NCBI GenBank assembly: GCA_037974335.1
Contig: CM075736.1
Span: forward strand, 477,684-541,683
Direction of reading: 5' to 3'
Source of the DNA: Prionace glauca
Lineage: Eukaryota; Chordata; Chondrichthyes; Carcharhiniformes; Carcharhinidae
Length of the DNA: 64,000 nucleotides
Part shown: piece by piece, positions 54,056-64,000 of the stretch
Layout of the letters: every line of letters begins with the position of its first letter
How positions within the stretch are numbered: the stretch's first letter is position 1
Translations under genes and position numbers: made by a program
The notes under the pieces: generated by a model
Seen by the model: only the letters and a program-made list of their open reading frames with translations
The model's database searches: none
Told to the model about the DNA's origin: nothing

Positions 54056-54519
54056 TTTAGCACACCCCCCAAGGGGGCAACCCTATTGGTGGCCTTTGCT
54101 GTCCATCATGCCCGGTCGTCACGTGGGCAGCAGTTGATTGGCTGGCTGCTCCATGGGTGAGGGGAGAGCTCGTGGAGCGGGAGATGGCGGGGAATTCAGC
54201 TGCCATTTTGTCTGAGCCGCTGTGAAGTGACGGGAAGTTTCTCAGGAACTCAGAGCCGTTTAACAACCTGAAAAGTGAAAGGTTTTCTCTGCACACCTCT
54301 CTGTTCTGTAGAGAGTGTTAAATAAATTAAACCATTGGTCACGGTAAACCAGTTGATAAGGTGCTGTGTTTGGTGGCAGTTGGAACAAGGAGCCGCTCTG
54401 TCAAACTCTTCAGACCAAAGTGCCGACAGCTGCATCATTCTCAGCCTCCTGTATTCCCCACAGTGAGAGGAGCAGACCCCACTTTGATTCATTTCAAACA
54501 CCATCAACTCACTGACAGT
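54056..54519. promoter_or_regulatory. Possibly unique, promoter-like stretch
   Basis: GC-rich sequence with gattggctggc (CCAAT-type), gagatggcggg and an IRF-like gaaaagtgaaagg at about 54268-54282. No coding exon could be attached. One of the few stretches with no repeat match in the window. Function is speculation. Confidence 0.25.
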
Positions 54520-56795
54520 CCTAAGATACAGGGGCAGAATTAGGCCATTCGGCCCATCGACTCTGCTCCGCCAATCGATGATGTCGGATATGGGCCTTAT
54601 CCCCATTTTTCTGTCTTCCTCCCTAACCCTTCAACCCATTACCAATTCAAAATCTAATTCTTCCTTTAATTTACTCAGTATCCCAGCATCCATTGCAGTT
54701 TCGGAAATTCCACAGATTCACAACCATTTGGGTGAAGTAGGTTCTCCTCAACTCTGTTTTAAATTTGCTACCCCTTACCCAAAGACTATGACCTCCTGTA
54801 CTTGAATGCCCCACCAGCAGAAGCATCCCCTCCACATCTTCTACTTCATCCATACCTTTTATCATCTTGTATATCTCAATTTGATCTCCCCTTATTCTTA
54901 TAAATTGAAGAGAATATCGGCCTAAACTGTTCAATCTCTCTTCATACGACAAACCCCTCATCTCCAATCAATCTACGAACCTCCTCTGAACTGCCTCCAA
55001 TGCCATATATGTTTCCTCAAATACGGGGGCTAAAACTGTGCACAATACTCTAGGTGCGGCCTCACCAATGCCTTGTACAGTTGCAAGAATACTTCCTTGC
55101 CTTTATATTCCATTCCTTTAGCTATAAATACCAACATTCCATTTCCTTTCTTTATAATCTGCTGTACCTGATGTCAGTTTTCTGTGACTCATGAACTAGG
55201 ACACCCCGATCCCTCTGTACCACAGCATCCCAAAGTCTCTCCTTATTTAGACAATAAGTCACCTTTCATTTTTGCATCCAAAATGGTTAACCTCTCACTT
55301 ATGCGCGTTAAACTTCATCTGCCACATTTTGGCCCACCCGCCTAACCAATTCTATATCCATTTGTAAGGTTCTTATTTCCTCATTGCAACTCATTGTCCC
55401 ACTTATTTTTCTCTCAGCTGCAAATTTGGCTATAGCTCCTTCTATCCCTGTATCCAAGTCATTAATATAGATAGGAAATAGCCAGGGCCCAAGGACTGAA
55501 TCCTGTGGCACCCCACAACTAACTTCTCACCATCCTTCCAGAAGTCCAGATATATCTACAGGATCTCCATTATCCCCTTTGTTGTTATATCCTCAAAGAA
55601 CTCCAGCAAATTAGTCAAACAAGATTTGCCTTTCATAAAACCATGCTGACTCTGATGGATAGTGTTTTGACTTTCCAAATGTCCTGATGTTGCTTCCTTG
55701 AGAATTGATTCTAACACTTTCCTAACAGCAGATTAGAAACTAAGTGGTTTCTAATTTCTCACATTTTGCCTCACTCCCTTTTTGAATAAGAGTGTTAAAT
55801 TGGCATTTTTGCAATCCATTGGAACATTTCCCTTGTTCAGGAAATTTTGGAATATTATAATGGATCCACTATCCCTGCCGCCACTTCCTTTAATACTCTA
55901 GGCTAATAATCCCTATTAGGCCTGAGGGATTCATCTGCTCTCAATCCCAATAGTTTGCTGAGTACCTTTTCCCTATCGATGTTGATTGTTTCAAGTTCTA
56001 CCCTTTCTATTACCACTGACTGCAGAAGCTTTTGCTATCCTTCTTGATATTTTGCACTATATTTCTTTCGTAATTTACCTTCACTCTTTTATGTTTGAAA
56101 GTTTCCCAGGTTTTCCAGCCTGCCACTGAGCATTGCAATATGGTATGTCTTATTTTTGTCTTTATATTGATCTTGACCTCCTTGTTTTGCCATAGATATT
56201 TTTTACCACCACCACCACCCTGCCCCTTCCCATCTTTCTTCCTCACTGAGATATATTATAGTTAAGGACACGAGTATCTCCTGAAACAACTGCCACTGCT
56301 CGATCCTTTTAGCCTTCCTGCCCACTCTACTCTGGCCAAATCTGTCCTCCTGCCGATATCATTTCCTTTAATTCCAGAACACTAGTGTGGGACTCCACTT
56401 TCTCTCCCGCAAAATGAATTTTGAATTCTATCATACTATGGTCACTATTCCCGAGAGGAGCCTTAACAATTAAGTAATCAATTCATCTCCTCATGACACA
56501 ATACCCAATCCAAAGTAGCCTGCTCCCTGGTTGGTTCCATAACATATTGTTCAAAGAAAATCTCTAATACATTTAATGAAAACTGCCTCCAGCTACCCTT
56601 GCCAGTTTGATTTTTCCAATCTACATGCATCTACAATCACCCATAATTATTCTCATACCTTTCTTGCAAGCCCCCGATATTTCCTGGTTTATACTGTGCC
56701 ACACTGCGGAATTGCTACTTGGGGATGTATAGATTACTCCTACCAAGTACTTCTTCCTTTGCTATTTCTTATTTCTACTCAGACTGATTCCACAT
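54520..56795 (-). mobile_element. Old CR1 LINE, antisense, long remnant
   Basis: Runs from an antisense 3' end (aggccattcggcccatcgac) through RT (minus strand 55308-55511: SVLGPWLFPIYINDLDTGIE) to endonuclease-region remnants near 56400-56790. Many breaks, older than the other CR1 copies. Confidence 0.8.
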
Positions 56796-57528
56796 CTTGA
56801 CCAACCAGAGGGTTCCTCAATCCATCGAATGGACCATACAGTAGCCTCAGGCAAGGCTGAAGGTGGAATCTACTTCCTAATCAACACCTCGTGATGGCTA
56901 GACGTAGCAAGACTGGCTAGTTTCTGTTCCTCACACCTAGAATACCTGATGCTAAAATGCCACCCCTACTACCTTCTGTGGGAGTTCACCCCCATTATCC
57001 TGACAGCAGTTTATATCCCATCCCATGCGGATGTGAAGATTGTGCTGGACGAAATATACATAACTACGAATAGTGTTGAGATGGAACATCCCAAGGCTTT
57101 GCTCATCGTGGCCGGGGACTTCAATAAGGCCAAGTTCAAGAGCGTACTGCCAAGTTACCACCAACACATCTCCTGTTCCACCAGAGGCCCAAACATCCTA
57201 GACCACTGCAACACAAATATCAAACGTGTCCACTGCTCGTACCCACCCTCACTTTGGCAAATCAGATCACAAGGTTGTGCTCCTACTCTCAGCTTACAAA
57301 CAAAAACTGAAGCGGGAGAATCCATCAAAGAGAGTCGTGCACCGTTGGTCTGAGGAATCGGATGTTCTCCTACGGGGCTGCTTGGAGTCAGTGGACTGGT
57401 CAGTATTTAAAAACTCTGTGACCAGACTGAATGAGGACGCCACTACAGTAATTAGCTTCATTCGTGTGTCGAAGACTGTGTGCCAAAGAAGCAAATCCAC
57501 ACATTCCCCAACCAGAAACCATGGATGA

Positions 57529-57580
57529 TATCCACTGATATCCACTGATATCCACTGATAACCAGTGATATCCACTGCTT
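57529..57580 (+). repeat. Short tandem gatatccactgat repeat
   Basis: Four to five imperfect copies of a 12-base unit inside the L2-like LINE. Confidence 0.8.
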
Positions 57581-57636
57581 GCTGAAGTCCAGGTCTGAGG
57601 CGTTCAAGTCAGGCGACCCTGACCTTTACAAGAAAG

Positions 57637-57813
57637 TAAAAAGTCTGACAACACCAGGTTTTAGTCCAACCGATTTATTTGATAATATTCTCACAAGCAA
57701 GCAAGCTTTCGAGGTTACCCTCTTCGTTATCAAATAAATCGGTTGGACTAAAACCTGGTGTTGTCAGACTTTTTACTGTGTTTACGCCAGTCCAACGCCG
57801 GCATACCCACATC
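57637..57813. mobile_element. Miniature palindromic Penelope-like insertion with 15-bp TSD
   Basis: 177 bases flanked by acctttacaagaaag at 57622-57636 and 57814-57828. About 49-base inverted arms (gtctgacaacaccaggtttt and complement) around a 38-base centre, then the tttacgccagtccaacgccg end. Contains no coding core. Confidence 0.93.
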
Positions 57814-59164
57814 ACCTTTACAAGAAAGCCAGATATGATCCAAGGAGATCCATCAAAGATGCCAAAAGACAGTACTGGACCAAGCTAGAGTTCCAGGCTA
57901 GCCACACCGACCCCTGCCGACTATGGCAAGGTCTGCAAGACATAACAGGCTACAGGATGAAGGTATGTAAAATCACCGGCTCCAACATACCCCTCCCTGA
58001 TGAGCTCAAGGCAGTCTATGACCGTTTTGAGCAAGAGGTCGTGACAGCATGCCCTCCACCCTGGAAGAACCTGTATCTGGGATCACCAGTGCAGATGTCA
58101 CAGCAGCTTTCTCGAAGGTCCACCCACGGAAAGCAACTGGCCTGGATGAGGTACCCAGACCTGTGCTCAGATCCTGCACGGATCAGCTGGCGGCAGTATT
58201 CGCAGACATCTTCAACCTCTCTTTACAACAATCTGAAGTCCCCATCCGCTTTACGAAGGTGACCATCATCCAGGTATCTGTGAAAAACCAAGCAGTGTGC
58301 CTCAACCAGTGGCTCTGACATCCATTATTATGAAATGTTTCAAAAGACTAATCACGGCACAAATTAATTCCAGCCTCCCGGACTACCTGGATCCACTACA
58401 GTTTGCCTACCGCCACAACAGGTCCACAGCAGACGCCAATCCCTGGCCCTGCACTCAATCCTGGAACACCTAGATAACAAAGACACCTATGTCAGACTCT
58501 TCTTTATTGACTACAGCTCAGCTTTCAACATCATTATTTTGATGAAACTCATCTCCAAATTCTGTGACCTGGGCCTCGGCTCCTCCCTCTGCGACTGGAT
58601 CGTAAACTTCCTAATTCACAGAACATATTCAGTAAGGATAGGTAACAACATCTCCTCCACGGTCATCCTCAACACCGCTGCCCCACAAGGCTGTGTTCTC
58701 AGCCCCTGACTATATTCCTTATTTACCCATGACCATATTGACAAATTCCCCTCCAATTTGATTTTTGAGTTTGCTGATAACACTGCTGTAGTGGGTCGAA
58801 TCTCAAACAACGATAAGACAGAGTACAGGAATGAGTCAAAGAATCTGGTAAACTGGTGCAACGACCATAATCTCTCCCTCAACGTCAACAAAACGAAGGA
58901 GATTGTCATCGACTTCAGGAAGCGTAGGGAAGAACATACCCCTGTCTACATCAACAGGACAAAGTAGAAAGGGTCAACAGCTTCACGTTTTCAGGTGTCC
59001 AGATCACTACTAATCTCTTGTCCTGGTCCCCCCATGCTTGATAGAGCAGACGCAGCACGGTTTCATAAGAACATAAGAACATAAGAAATAGGAGCAGGAG
59101 TAGGCCATCTGGCCCTTCGAGCCTGCCCCGCCATTCAATAAGATCATGGCTGATCTGTCGTGAC

Positions 59165-62092
59165 TCAGCTCCACCTTCCCGCCCTCTCCCCATAACCCTT
59201 AATCCCTTTTCTTATCAAAAACCCATCAACCCGTTTCTTAAAAATATTTAGCGAGGCAGCCTCCACCACTTCAACGGGCAGAGAATTCCAGAGATTCACC
59301 ACCCTTTGAGTGAAGAAGTTCCTCCTCAACTCTGTTCTAAACCGCCCCCCCTTTATCTTGAGGCTGTGCCCCCTAGTCCTACTGTCTTTTTTGAGCGGGA
59401 ACAGTCTCTCCACCTCTATCCTATCCATCCCATTCATCATCTTATACGTCTCAATGAGATCTCCCCTCATTCTTCTAAACTCTAACGAGTACAAGCCTAG
59501 TTTATTCAGCCTCTCCTCATAGCTCAATCCCCTCAACTCCGGTATCAGCCGAGTAAACCTCCTCTGCACTCCCTCCAGGGCCAAAACATCCTTGCGCAGG
59601 TGCGGCGCCCAAAACTGCACACAGTACTCCGGCTGCGGCCTCACCAATGCCCTATACAGCTGCAGCAAGACCTCCCTACTTTTATATTCAATCCCCTTCG
59701 CTATGAAGGCCAGCATCCCATTCGCCTTCCTGACCACCTGCTGCCCCTGCAAGCTGGGTTTTTGCGACTCATGCACAAGGACCCCGAGGTCCCTCTGCAC
59801 CGTCGCCTGCTGCAGTTTTTCGCCCCGTAAGTAATAGTCCTTCCTACCATTCCTCCTACCAAAGTGGACCACCTCACACTTGCCAACATTAAATTCCATT
59901 TGCCATTTCCTGGCCCATTCGCCCAGCCTATCTAGATCCTTCTGCAGACTCTCCACACCCTCCGCACAATTTGCCTTTCCCCCAATCTTGGTGTCATCAG
60001 CAAATTTCGACACCCTGCACTCGGTTCCCTCCTCCAGATCATCTATATAAATGGTAAATAGCTGAGGCCCCAGCACCGACCCCTGGGGCACCCCACTAGT
60101 CACCAACCGCCAATCCGAATAGCATCCATTGACCCCCACTCTCTGCCTCCTATTTGACAACCAATCCTCTATCCACGCTAACACCCTACCCCCAACTCCA
60201 TGTCCCCTGACCTTCTGCAATAACCTCTTGTGAGGTACCTTGTCAAACGCCTTCTGAAAATCCAGAAAGACCACATCCACCGGCTCTCCTCCATCCACTG
60301 CCCTAGACACATCCTCATAGAACTCCAGTAAATTTGTCAGACACGACTTCCCTTTAATGAAACCGTGTTGCGTCCGCCCTATCAAGCAATTCCCCTCAAG
60401 ATGCCTCGCTATTTCCTCCTTAATGACGGTTTCTAACATTTTACCTACCACAGACGTTAAACTAACTGGCCTATAATTCCCCGCCTTTTGCCTGGCACCC
60501 TTCTTAAACAACGGCGTAACATTAGCAGTTTTCCAATCTTCCGGCACTTCCCCGGAATCCAGTGACGTCTGGAAAATAACCACCAAGGCATCCACTATCA
60601 CCTCCGCCATTTCTTTCAGAACCCTCGGATGCATTCCATCCGGTCCTGGGGACTTGTCCACAATCAGCCCCTCCAGTCTGTCGAGCACCACCTCTCTAGT
60701 AACAGTAATGTCATTAAGACCCTCCATTCCTACCACCTTTCCATCGCTAACACCCGGCAAATTATTCACGTCCTCCTCCGTGAAGACAGAAACAAAGAAG
60801 TTATTCAAGACCTTAGCCATATCCCTATCCCCTACCACTAGCTCCCCTTTCTCATCCTCTAAAGGACCAACGTTTACCCTAGCCAGCCTCTTCCTTTTTA
60901 TATATTTATAAAAACTCTTGCTATCCTTTTTTATATTAAGTGCTAGCCCAGCCTCATAGCTTCTCCTACCCGCCTTTATCAATTTCTTTGTCAATCTTTG
61001 TTGACATTTAAACCTTTCCCAATCCTCTTCTCGCCCACTGCTCTTAGCTACTCTAAACTCTTCCGCTTTTAATTTAACACTTTCCTTCACCTCCTTCGTT
61101 ATCCACGGCTTATTACCTCTCCTCCTACTGTCCTTTTTAACCATCGGAATAAATTTCTGCTGAGCACCAAGAAAGATCTCCTTAAAGATCCTCCACTGCT
61201 CCTCAGCAGACCTACCTTCCAACGCATTCCCCCAGTCCACATTCGCCAATTCTTCTCTCATCCTACCATACTCCCCTCTATTCAAACAAAGGACGCGTGT
61301 CTGGGAACCCACTTTCTCCTCCTCCATCTGCACCAGAAACTCCACCATACAATGATCACTCTCTCCAAGAGGATCCTTCACCGCAAGGTCCCTAATTCTA
61401 CCCGCCTCATTACATAGCACCAGATCCAAGATAGCTCGCTCCCTCGTCGGCTCCAACACACACTGTTCAAGGAAATTATCCCGGCAGCATTCCAAGAACT
61501 CCTCCTCGAGCCCACCTCGTCCAACATGGGTCGACCAATCAATATGCAGATTGAAATCTCCCATAACTACTGCCGTCCCATTCCTGCACGCTGCACTTAT
61601 TTGCGCGTTAACAGCCCGCCCCACCTCCAGATCATTATTCGGGGGCCTATAGACGACACCCACTAGCGTCTTCCTCCCTTTTCTGTTCCTAATCTCCACC
61701 CACAACGATTCCACTTTCTGCTCCTTGGCTCTGATATCATCCCTTGCTACCACCTTGATACTATCCTTAATCAGCAGAGCTACGCCACCCCCTCTTTCCT
61801 CCTGCCTATCCTTCCTAAACACTTGATAACCCTGTACATTCATCTCCCAGTCCCTGTCACCTTGCAGCCACGTCTCTGTAATGGCCACCAGATCGTATCC
61901 ATTTGTGTCGATCTGCGCCATCAGCTCATCCACTTTATTCCGAATGCTTCGTGCATTCAGATAAAGCGCTTTCATCCCAGCCTTCACCTGGACCCTACTT
62001 GCCGTAACGCCACCAATTGGGACATCCTTTGCCTCTTCCCTTACCTGTACCCTATCCTTAACTTTAGACCTCATAGCGTCACCTACCCTCAC
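59165..62092 (-). CDS. CR1 ORF2: endonuclease and reverse transcriptase, 975 aa
   Basis: Residues about 40-260 form an APE-type endonuclease: LNARS (N46), ITETW (E73), GVVYRPP (Y148), MGDFN (D179, N181), SDH (245-247). Residues about 470-720 form the [20 protein letters not shown] (D611), [14 protein letters not shown] and KFADD (697-700). The C-terminal 250 residues hold the CR1-specific region (RRFTRLIPELRGLSYEERLN). It nicks the target and primes cDNA synthesis from the element's own RNA. Start: first in-frame methionine, 25 bases after the ORF1 stop and just after a run of 18 or so G (plus-strand C), which might favour re-initiation or frame slippage. No break seen. Confidence 0.93.
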   Translation of the reverse strand: MRVGDAMRSKVKDRVQVREEAKDVPIGGVTASRVQVKAGMKALYLNARSIRNKVDELMAQIDTNGYDLVAITETWLQGDRDWEMNVQGYQVFRKDRQEERGGGVALLIKDSIKVVARDDIRAKEQKVESLWVEIRNRKGRKTLVGVVYRPPNNDLEVGRAVNAQISAACRNGTAVVMGDFNLHIDWSTHVGRGGLEEEFLECCRDNFLEQCVLEPTRERAILDLVLCNEAGRIRDLAVKDPLGESDHCMVEFLVQMEEEKVGSQTRVLCLNRGEYGRMREELANVDWGNALEGRSAEEQWRIFKEIFLGAQQKFIPMVKKDSRRRGNKPWITKEVKESVKLKAEEFRVAKSSGREEDWERFKCQQRLTKKLIKAGRRSYEAGLALNIKKDSKSFYKYIKRKRLARVNVGPLEDEKGELVVGDRDMAKVLNNFFVSVFTEEDVNNLPGVSDGKVVGMEGLNDITVTREVVLDRLEGLIVDKSPGPDGMHPRVLKEMAEVIVDALVVIFQTSLDSGEVPEDWKTANVTPLFKKGARQKAGNYRPVSLTSVVGKMLETVIKEEIARHLEGNCLIGRTQHGFIKGKSCLTNLLEFYEDVSRAVDGGEPVDVVFLDFQKAFDKVPHKRLLQKVRGHGVGGRVLAWIEDWLSNRRQRVGVNGCYSDWRLVTSGVPQGSVLGPQLFTIYIDDLEEGTECRVSKFADDTKIGGKANCAEGVESLQKDLDRLGEWARKWQMEFNVGKCEVVHFGRRNGRKDYYLRGEKLQQATVQRDLGVLVHESQKPSLQGQQVVRKANGMLAFIAKGIEYKSREVLLQLYRALVRPQPEYCVQFWAPHLRKDVLALEGVQRRFTRLIPELRGLSYEERLNKLGLYSLEFRRMRGDLIETYKMMNGMDRIEVERLFPLKKDSRTRGHSLKIKGGRFRTELRRNFFTQRVVNLWNSLPVEVVEAASLNIFKKRVDGFLIRKGIKGYGERAGRWS

Positions 62093-62117
62093 ACCCCCCC
62101 CCCCCCCCCCCCCCTAA

Positions 62118-63017
62118 TTAGTTTAAAGCCTTGTCTACAGTCCTCTTTACTCGATTCGCCAGCACTCTGGTCCCAGCATGATTCAGACCAACCCCATCCT
62201 GCCCGAACAGGTCCCACCTACCCCAATACTGGTGCCAATGCCCCATAAATTCGAACCCATTCCTCCCACACCAATCCCTGAGCCACCCATTTACTTCCTT
62301 TATCCTATCAACCCTACACCCGTCTGCCCTCGGTTCAGGCAGTAGCCCAGAGATAACCACCTTGTCGGTTCTACTTTTTAATTCCATTCCCAGCTTCTCA
62401 TACTCCCTTCCCAGATCCTCAGTCCGCATTTTGCCTACGTCGCCGGCACCCACAAGTACTACAACGACTGGGTTCTCACCCTCCCACTCCAGATTCCTCT
62501 GCAGCCCAGCTGCGACATCCTGTACCCGAGCACCAGGCAGACAACACACCCTTCTGTGCACTTTGTCATTGTGACAAAGGACAGTGTCAATACCCTTCAC
62601 CCCACTATCCCCAATCACTACTACGTTCCTTTTCCCCTTCTCTTTGCCTATGTCCTGCTGCATCACTGTACCGTGTGCAGTTTGCTCACCAACCTCTCTT
62701 GCCTCGTCCTCTTCCAGACTGGAAGCAAGAACCTCAAACCTGTTATGCAGGTTAAGAGGCTGAGGCCTCCTCTCCTCACCCCCCTTCCTCCTCCCAGCAG
62801 CCCCCTTTTGTCCCTGACCCTTAGATTTAGCCAGTCTAGGGGCACCCTCTCTCCCCCTGATGAGCCTCAGTGTCTGTAGCTCAGAGGCCAGCTCATCCAC
62901 CTTGAGCTGGAGCTCCTCCAGCAACCTGCACTTACTGCAGACATGGTCACTGGGAAGGACCCTGGGGTCCACCAGTTCCCACATCATACAGAAACCACAC
63001 ATCACATGCCCCTCCAT
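62118..63017 (-). CDS. CR1 ORF1: zinc-finger, coiled-coil and esterase-like protein, 299 aa
   Basis: N-terminal C-x2-C-x16-C-x2-C (Cys7, 10, 27, 30; PHD-like zinc finger), leucine-rich coiled coil at about 31-53, a basic linker, then an SGNH-hydrolase-like domain from 130: NVVVIGDSGV (Ser138), CLPGARV, VVVLVGAGDV and FGQDGVGLNHAG (Asp274). Such an esterase domain is known in CR1 ORF1 proteins. Oddity: the DxxH dyad reads D-G-V-G, with a His only at 280, and the GxND block reads GAGD, so hydrolase activity is doubtful. Likely RNA-binding and RNP assembly role. Confidence 0.85.
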   Translation of the reverse strand: MEGHVMCGFCMMWELVDPRVLPSDHVCSKCRLLEELQLKVDELASELQTLRLIRGREGAPRLAKSKGQGQKGAAGRRKGGEERRPQPLNLHNRFEVLASSLEEDEAREVGEQTAHGTVMQQDIGKEKGKRNVVVIGDSGVKGIDTVLCHNDKVHRRVCCLPGARVQDVAAGLQRNLEWEGENPVVVVLVGAGDVGKMRTEDLGREYEKLGMELKSRTDKVVISGLLPEPRADGCRVDRIKEVNGWLRDWCGRNGFEFMGHWHQYWGRWDLFGQDGVGLNHAGTRVLANRVKRTVDKALN

Positions 63018-63626
63018 TATTCACTGTAATTTTTTATGTGAAAAAAATTTTTCCTTGTTTCTTGCTGTAGTAGTATTGGAAAAAAAAAATTTATTTTTTT
63101 TTTCCTTGTTTTTTTTTCAAACGAACTCACCTGTCCTTTTTTCCCTCAAGCCCTTTTTGATATTAAGCCCTATTAGCTCACTCTGCTTCCCTCTCACTCC
63201 ACTGCCCGCTCAGACGCTGCCCGCTTTCTACACCAGGCCTCCTTTTAAACCTGGCGCTGATTAGAAGCAGGCTCATCCACAACTCGGTTCTAAACTAGCA
63301 GTAAAGACAATAAAATAAATGCTTTAAACAGTTCTACAAAGAACAAAGTGCTTTAAACTTATTTTAAACAGGTTTTTAACAGGTAAATTCTTAGCTCTCT
63401 CTCTCTCTGCTCAGCAAACAGTGAAAGGCTTCACCGTGTGGCCCTGATAATTAATTTAAATTAAAGCAGCTTCGTCCACAACTCGGTTCTAAACTAGCAG
63501 TAAAGACAATAAAATAAATGCTTTAAACAGTTCTACAAAGAACAAAGTGCTTTAAACTTATTTTAAACAGGTTTTTAAACAGGTAAATTCTTAGCTCTCT
63601 CTCTCTCTGCTCAGCAAACAGTGAAA
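63018..63626 (-). promoter_or_regulatory. CR1 5' UTR with two ~199-bp tandem monomers
   Basis: 63272-63470 and 63471-63626 repeat the same sequence (tccacaactcggttctaaac, aagacaataaaataaatgct, aggtaaattcttagctctct); the outer copy is truncated at the insertion boundary. An A/T homopolymer-rich stretch (63030-63120) separates them from ORF1. Tandem 5' monomers suggest an internal promoter as in mouse L1 (analogy only). Confidence 0.75.
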
Positions 63627-63634
63627 GGTTTCAT

Positions 63635-64000
63635 TAAAGGGAAGTCGTGTCTGACAAATTTACTGGAGTTCTATGAGGATGTGTCTAGGGCGGTGGATGT
63701 GGTCTTTCTGGATTTTCAGAAGGCGTTTGACAAATACCTCACAAGAGGTTATTGCAGAAGGTCAGGGGACTTGGAGTTGGGGGTAGGGTGTTAGCGTGGA
63801 TAGAGGATTGGTTGTCAAATAGGAGGCAGAGAGTGGGGGTCAATGGGTGCTATTCGGATTGGCGGATGGTGACTAGTGGAGTGCCCCAGGGGTCGGTGCT
63901 GGGGCCTCAGCTTTTTACCATTTATATAGATGATCTGGAGGAGGGAACCGAGTGTAGGGTGTCGAAATTTGCGGATGACACCAAGATTGGGGGAACGGCA
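63635..64000 (+). mobile_element. 5'-truncated CR1 LINE resumed after the insertion
   Basis: Identical as far as I can see to 454-819. Truncated by the window edge. Confidence 0.92.

Larger units (their letters stand above)
56796..59058 (+). mobile_element. L2-like LINE, long but broken copy, split by a PLE
   Basis: Endonuclease part at 56949-57353 (TAVYIPSHADVK, LLIVAGDFNKAKFKSVLPSY, TRGPNILDHC, then FGKSDHKVVLLLSAYKQKLK in a second frame). RT part from about 57960 ([47 protein letters not shown]) to APQGCVLSP and FADNTAVVG near 58790. Several frame changes. It is joined at about 59037 to a 5'-truncated CR1, exactly as at 424-425. Confidence 0.82.
59067..63626 (-). mobile_element. Full-length CR1 LINE, both ORFs open
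   Basis: 4560 bases on the minus strand with ORF1 (63017-62118), ORF2 (62092-59165), a 5' UTR with tandem repeats and a 3' end of cataagaa-type repeats. It is flanked by ggtttcat at 59059-59066 and 63627-63634. It sits in an older 5'-truncated CR1 in the opposite orientation. The paralogous empty site is 446-453. Both frames are uninterrupted, so this could be a recently active or active copy. Confidence 0.95.
58610..64000 (+). repeat. Right end of the ~58.6-kb tandem duplication, with CR1 inserted
   Basis: 58610-59066 matches 1-453; 63627-64000 matches 446-819. See the entry at 1-819. Confidence 0.9.

Overview
The window is vertebrate nuclear DNA, almost certainly from a cartilaginous fish (probably a shark). 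It is repeat-rich and intron-containing. It is dominated by CR1 LINEs whose 3' ends carry the cataagaa-type 8-bp repeats, tRNA-derived SINEs with visible A and B boxes, L2-like LINEs and Penelope-like elements (PLEs) with a GIY-YIG domain. No prokaryotic feature, rRNA or genuine tRNA gene was seen.

The host content is a small cluster of immunoglobulin-superfamily genes on the minus strand. Gene A (15845-22452) and gene B (40513-46793) each have five coding exons with matching splice phases: a 7-codon first exon, a leucine-rich leader exon, two IgV exons and a transmembrane exon that ends in a stop with no cytoplasmic tail. The predicted products are 288 and 289 aa, butyrophilin/B7-like in their IgV motifs. 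A third, broken relative (gene C) is at 2772-3387. Six copies of the first-exon/upstream module occur (a to f): a, c, e and f point left; b and d point right. Modules c and e start genes A and B, module a belongs to the pseudogene, and b, d and f are orphans. A 43-bp minisatellite lies upstream of several of them (arrays at 23.0-23.6, 47.4-48.7 and 50.6-52.4 kb, plus one unit at about 5.79 kb).

Two levels of duplication organise the window. (1) A unit of about 16 kb (6345-22515) is repeated in direct orientation at 29947-46850, nearly identical by eye. The copies differ by clean later events: a PLE insertion only in copy 1, a 1-kb CR1 fragment and a SINE only in copy 2, and one extra leucine codon in the leader of gene B. 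(2) The first ~820 bases recur at 58610-59066 plus 63627-64000, split by a full-length CR1 (59067-63626). The window is therefore about one period (58.6 kb) of a larger tandem duplication, and the start of the window is the empty site of that CR1.

Region by region: 0-1.7 kb L2-like and CR1 fragments; 2.4-3.8 kb pseudogene C and module a; 3.85-5.78 kb PLE with a long palindrome; 5.8-22.9 kb module b, fossils of a Ty3/Gypsy element, LINEs, gene A, module c; 23-29.9 kb minisatellite, LINEs, PLE; 29.9-47.1 kb unit 2 with gene B; 47.4-52.6 kb minisatellites around orphan module f; 52.9-56.8 kb CR1 remnants and a short possibly unique promoter-like stretch; 56.8-59.06 kb L2-like LINE with a PLE; 59.07-63.63 kb CR1 with both ORFs open; 63.63-64 kb the resumed duplicate.
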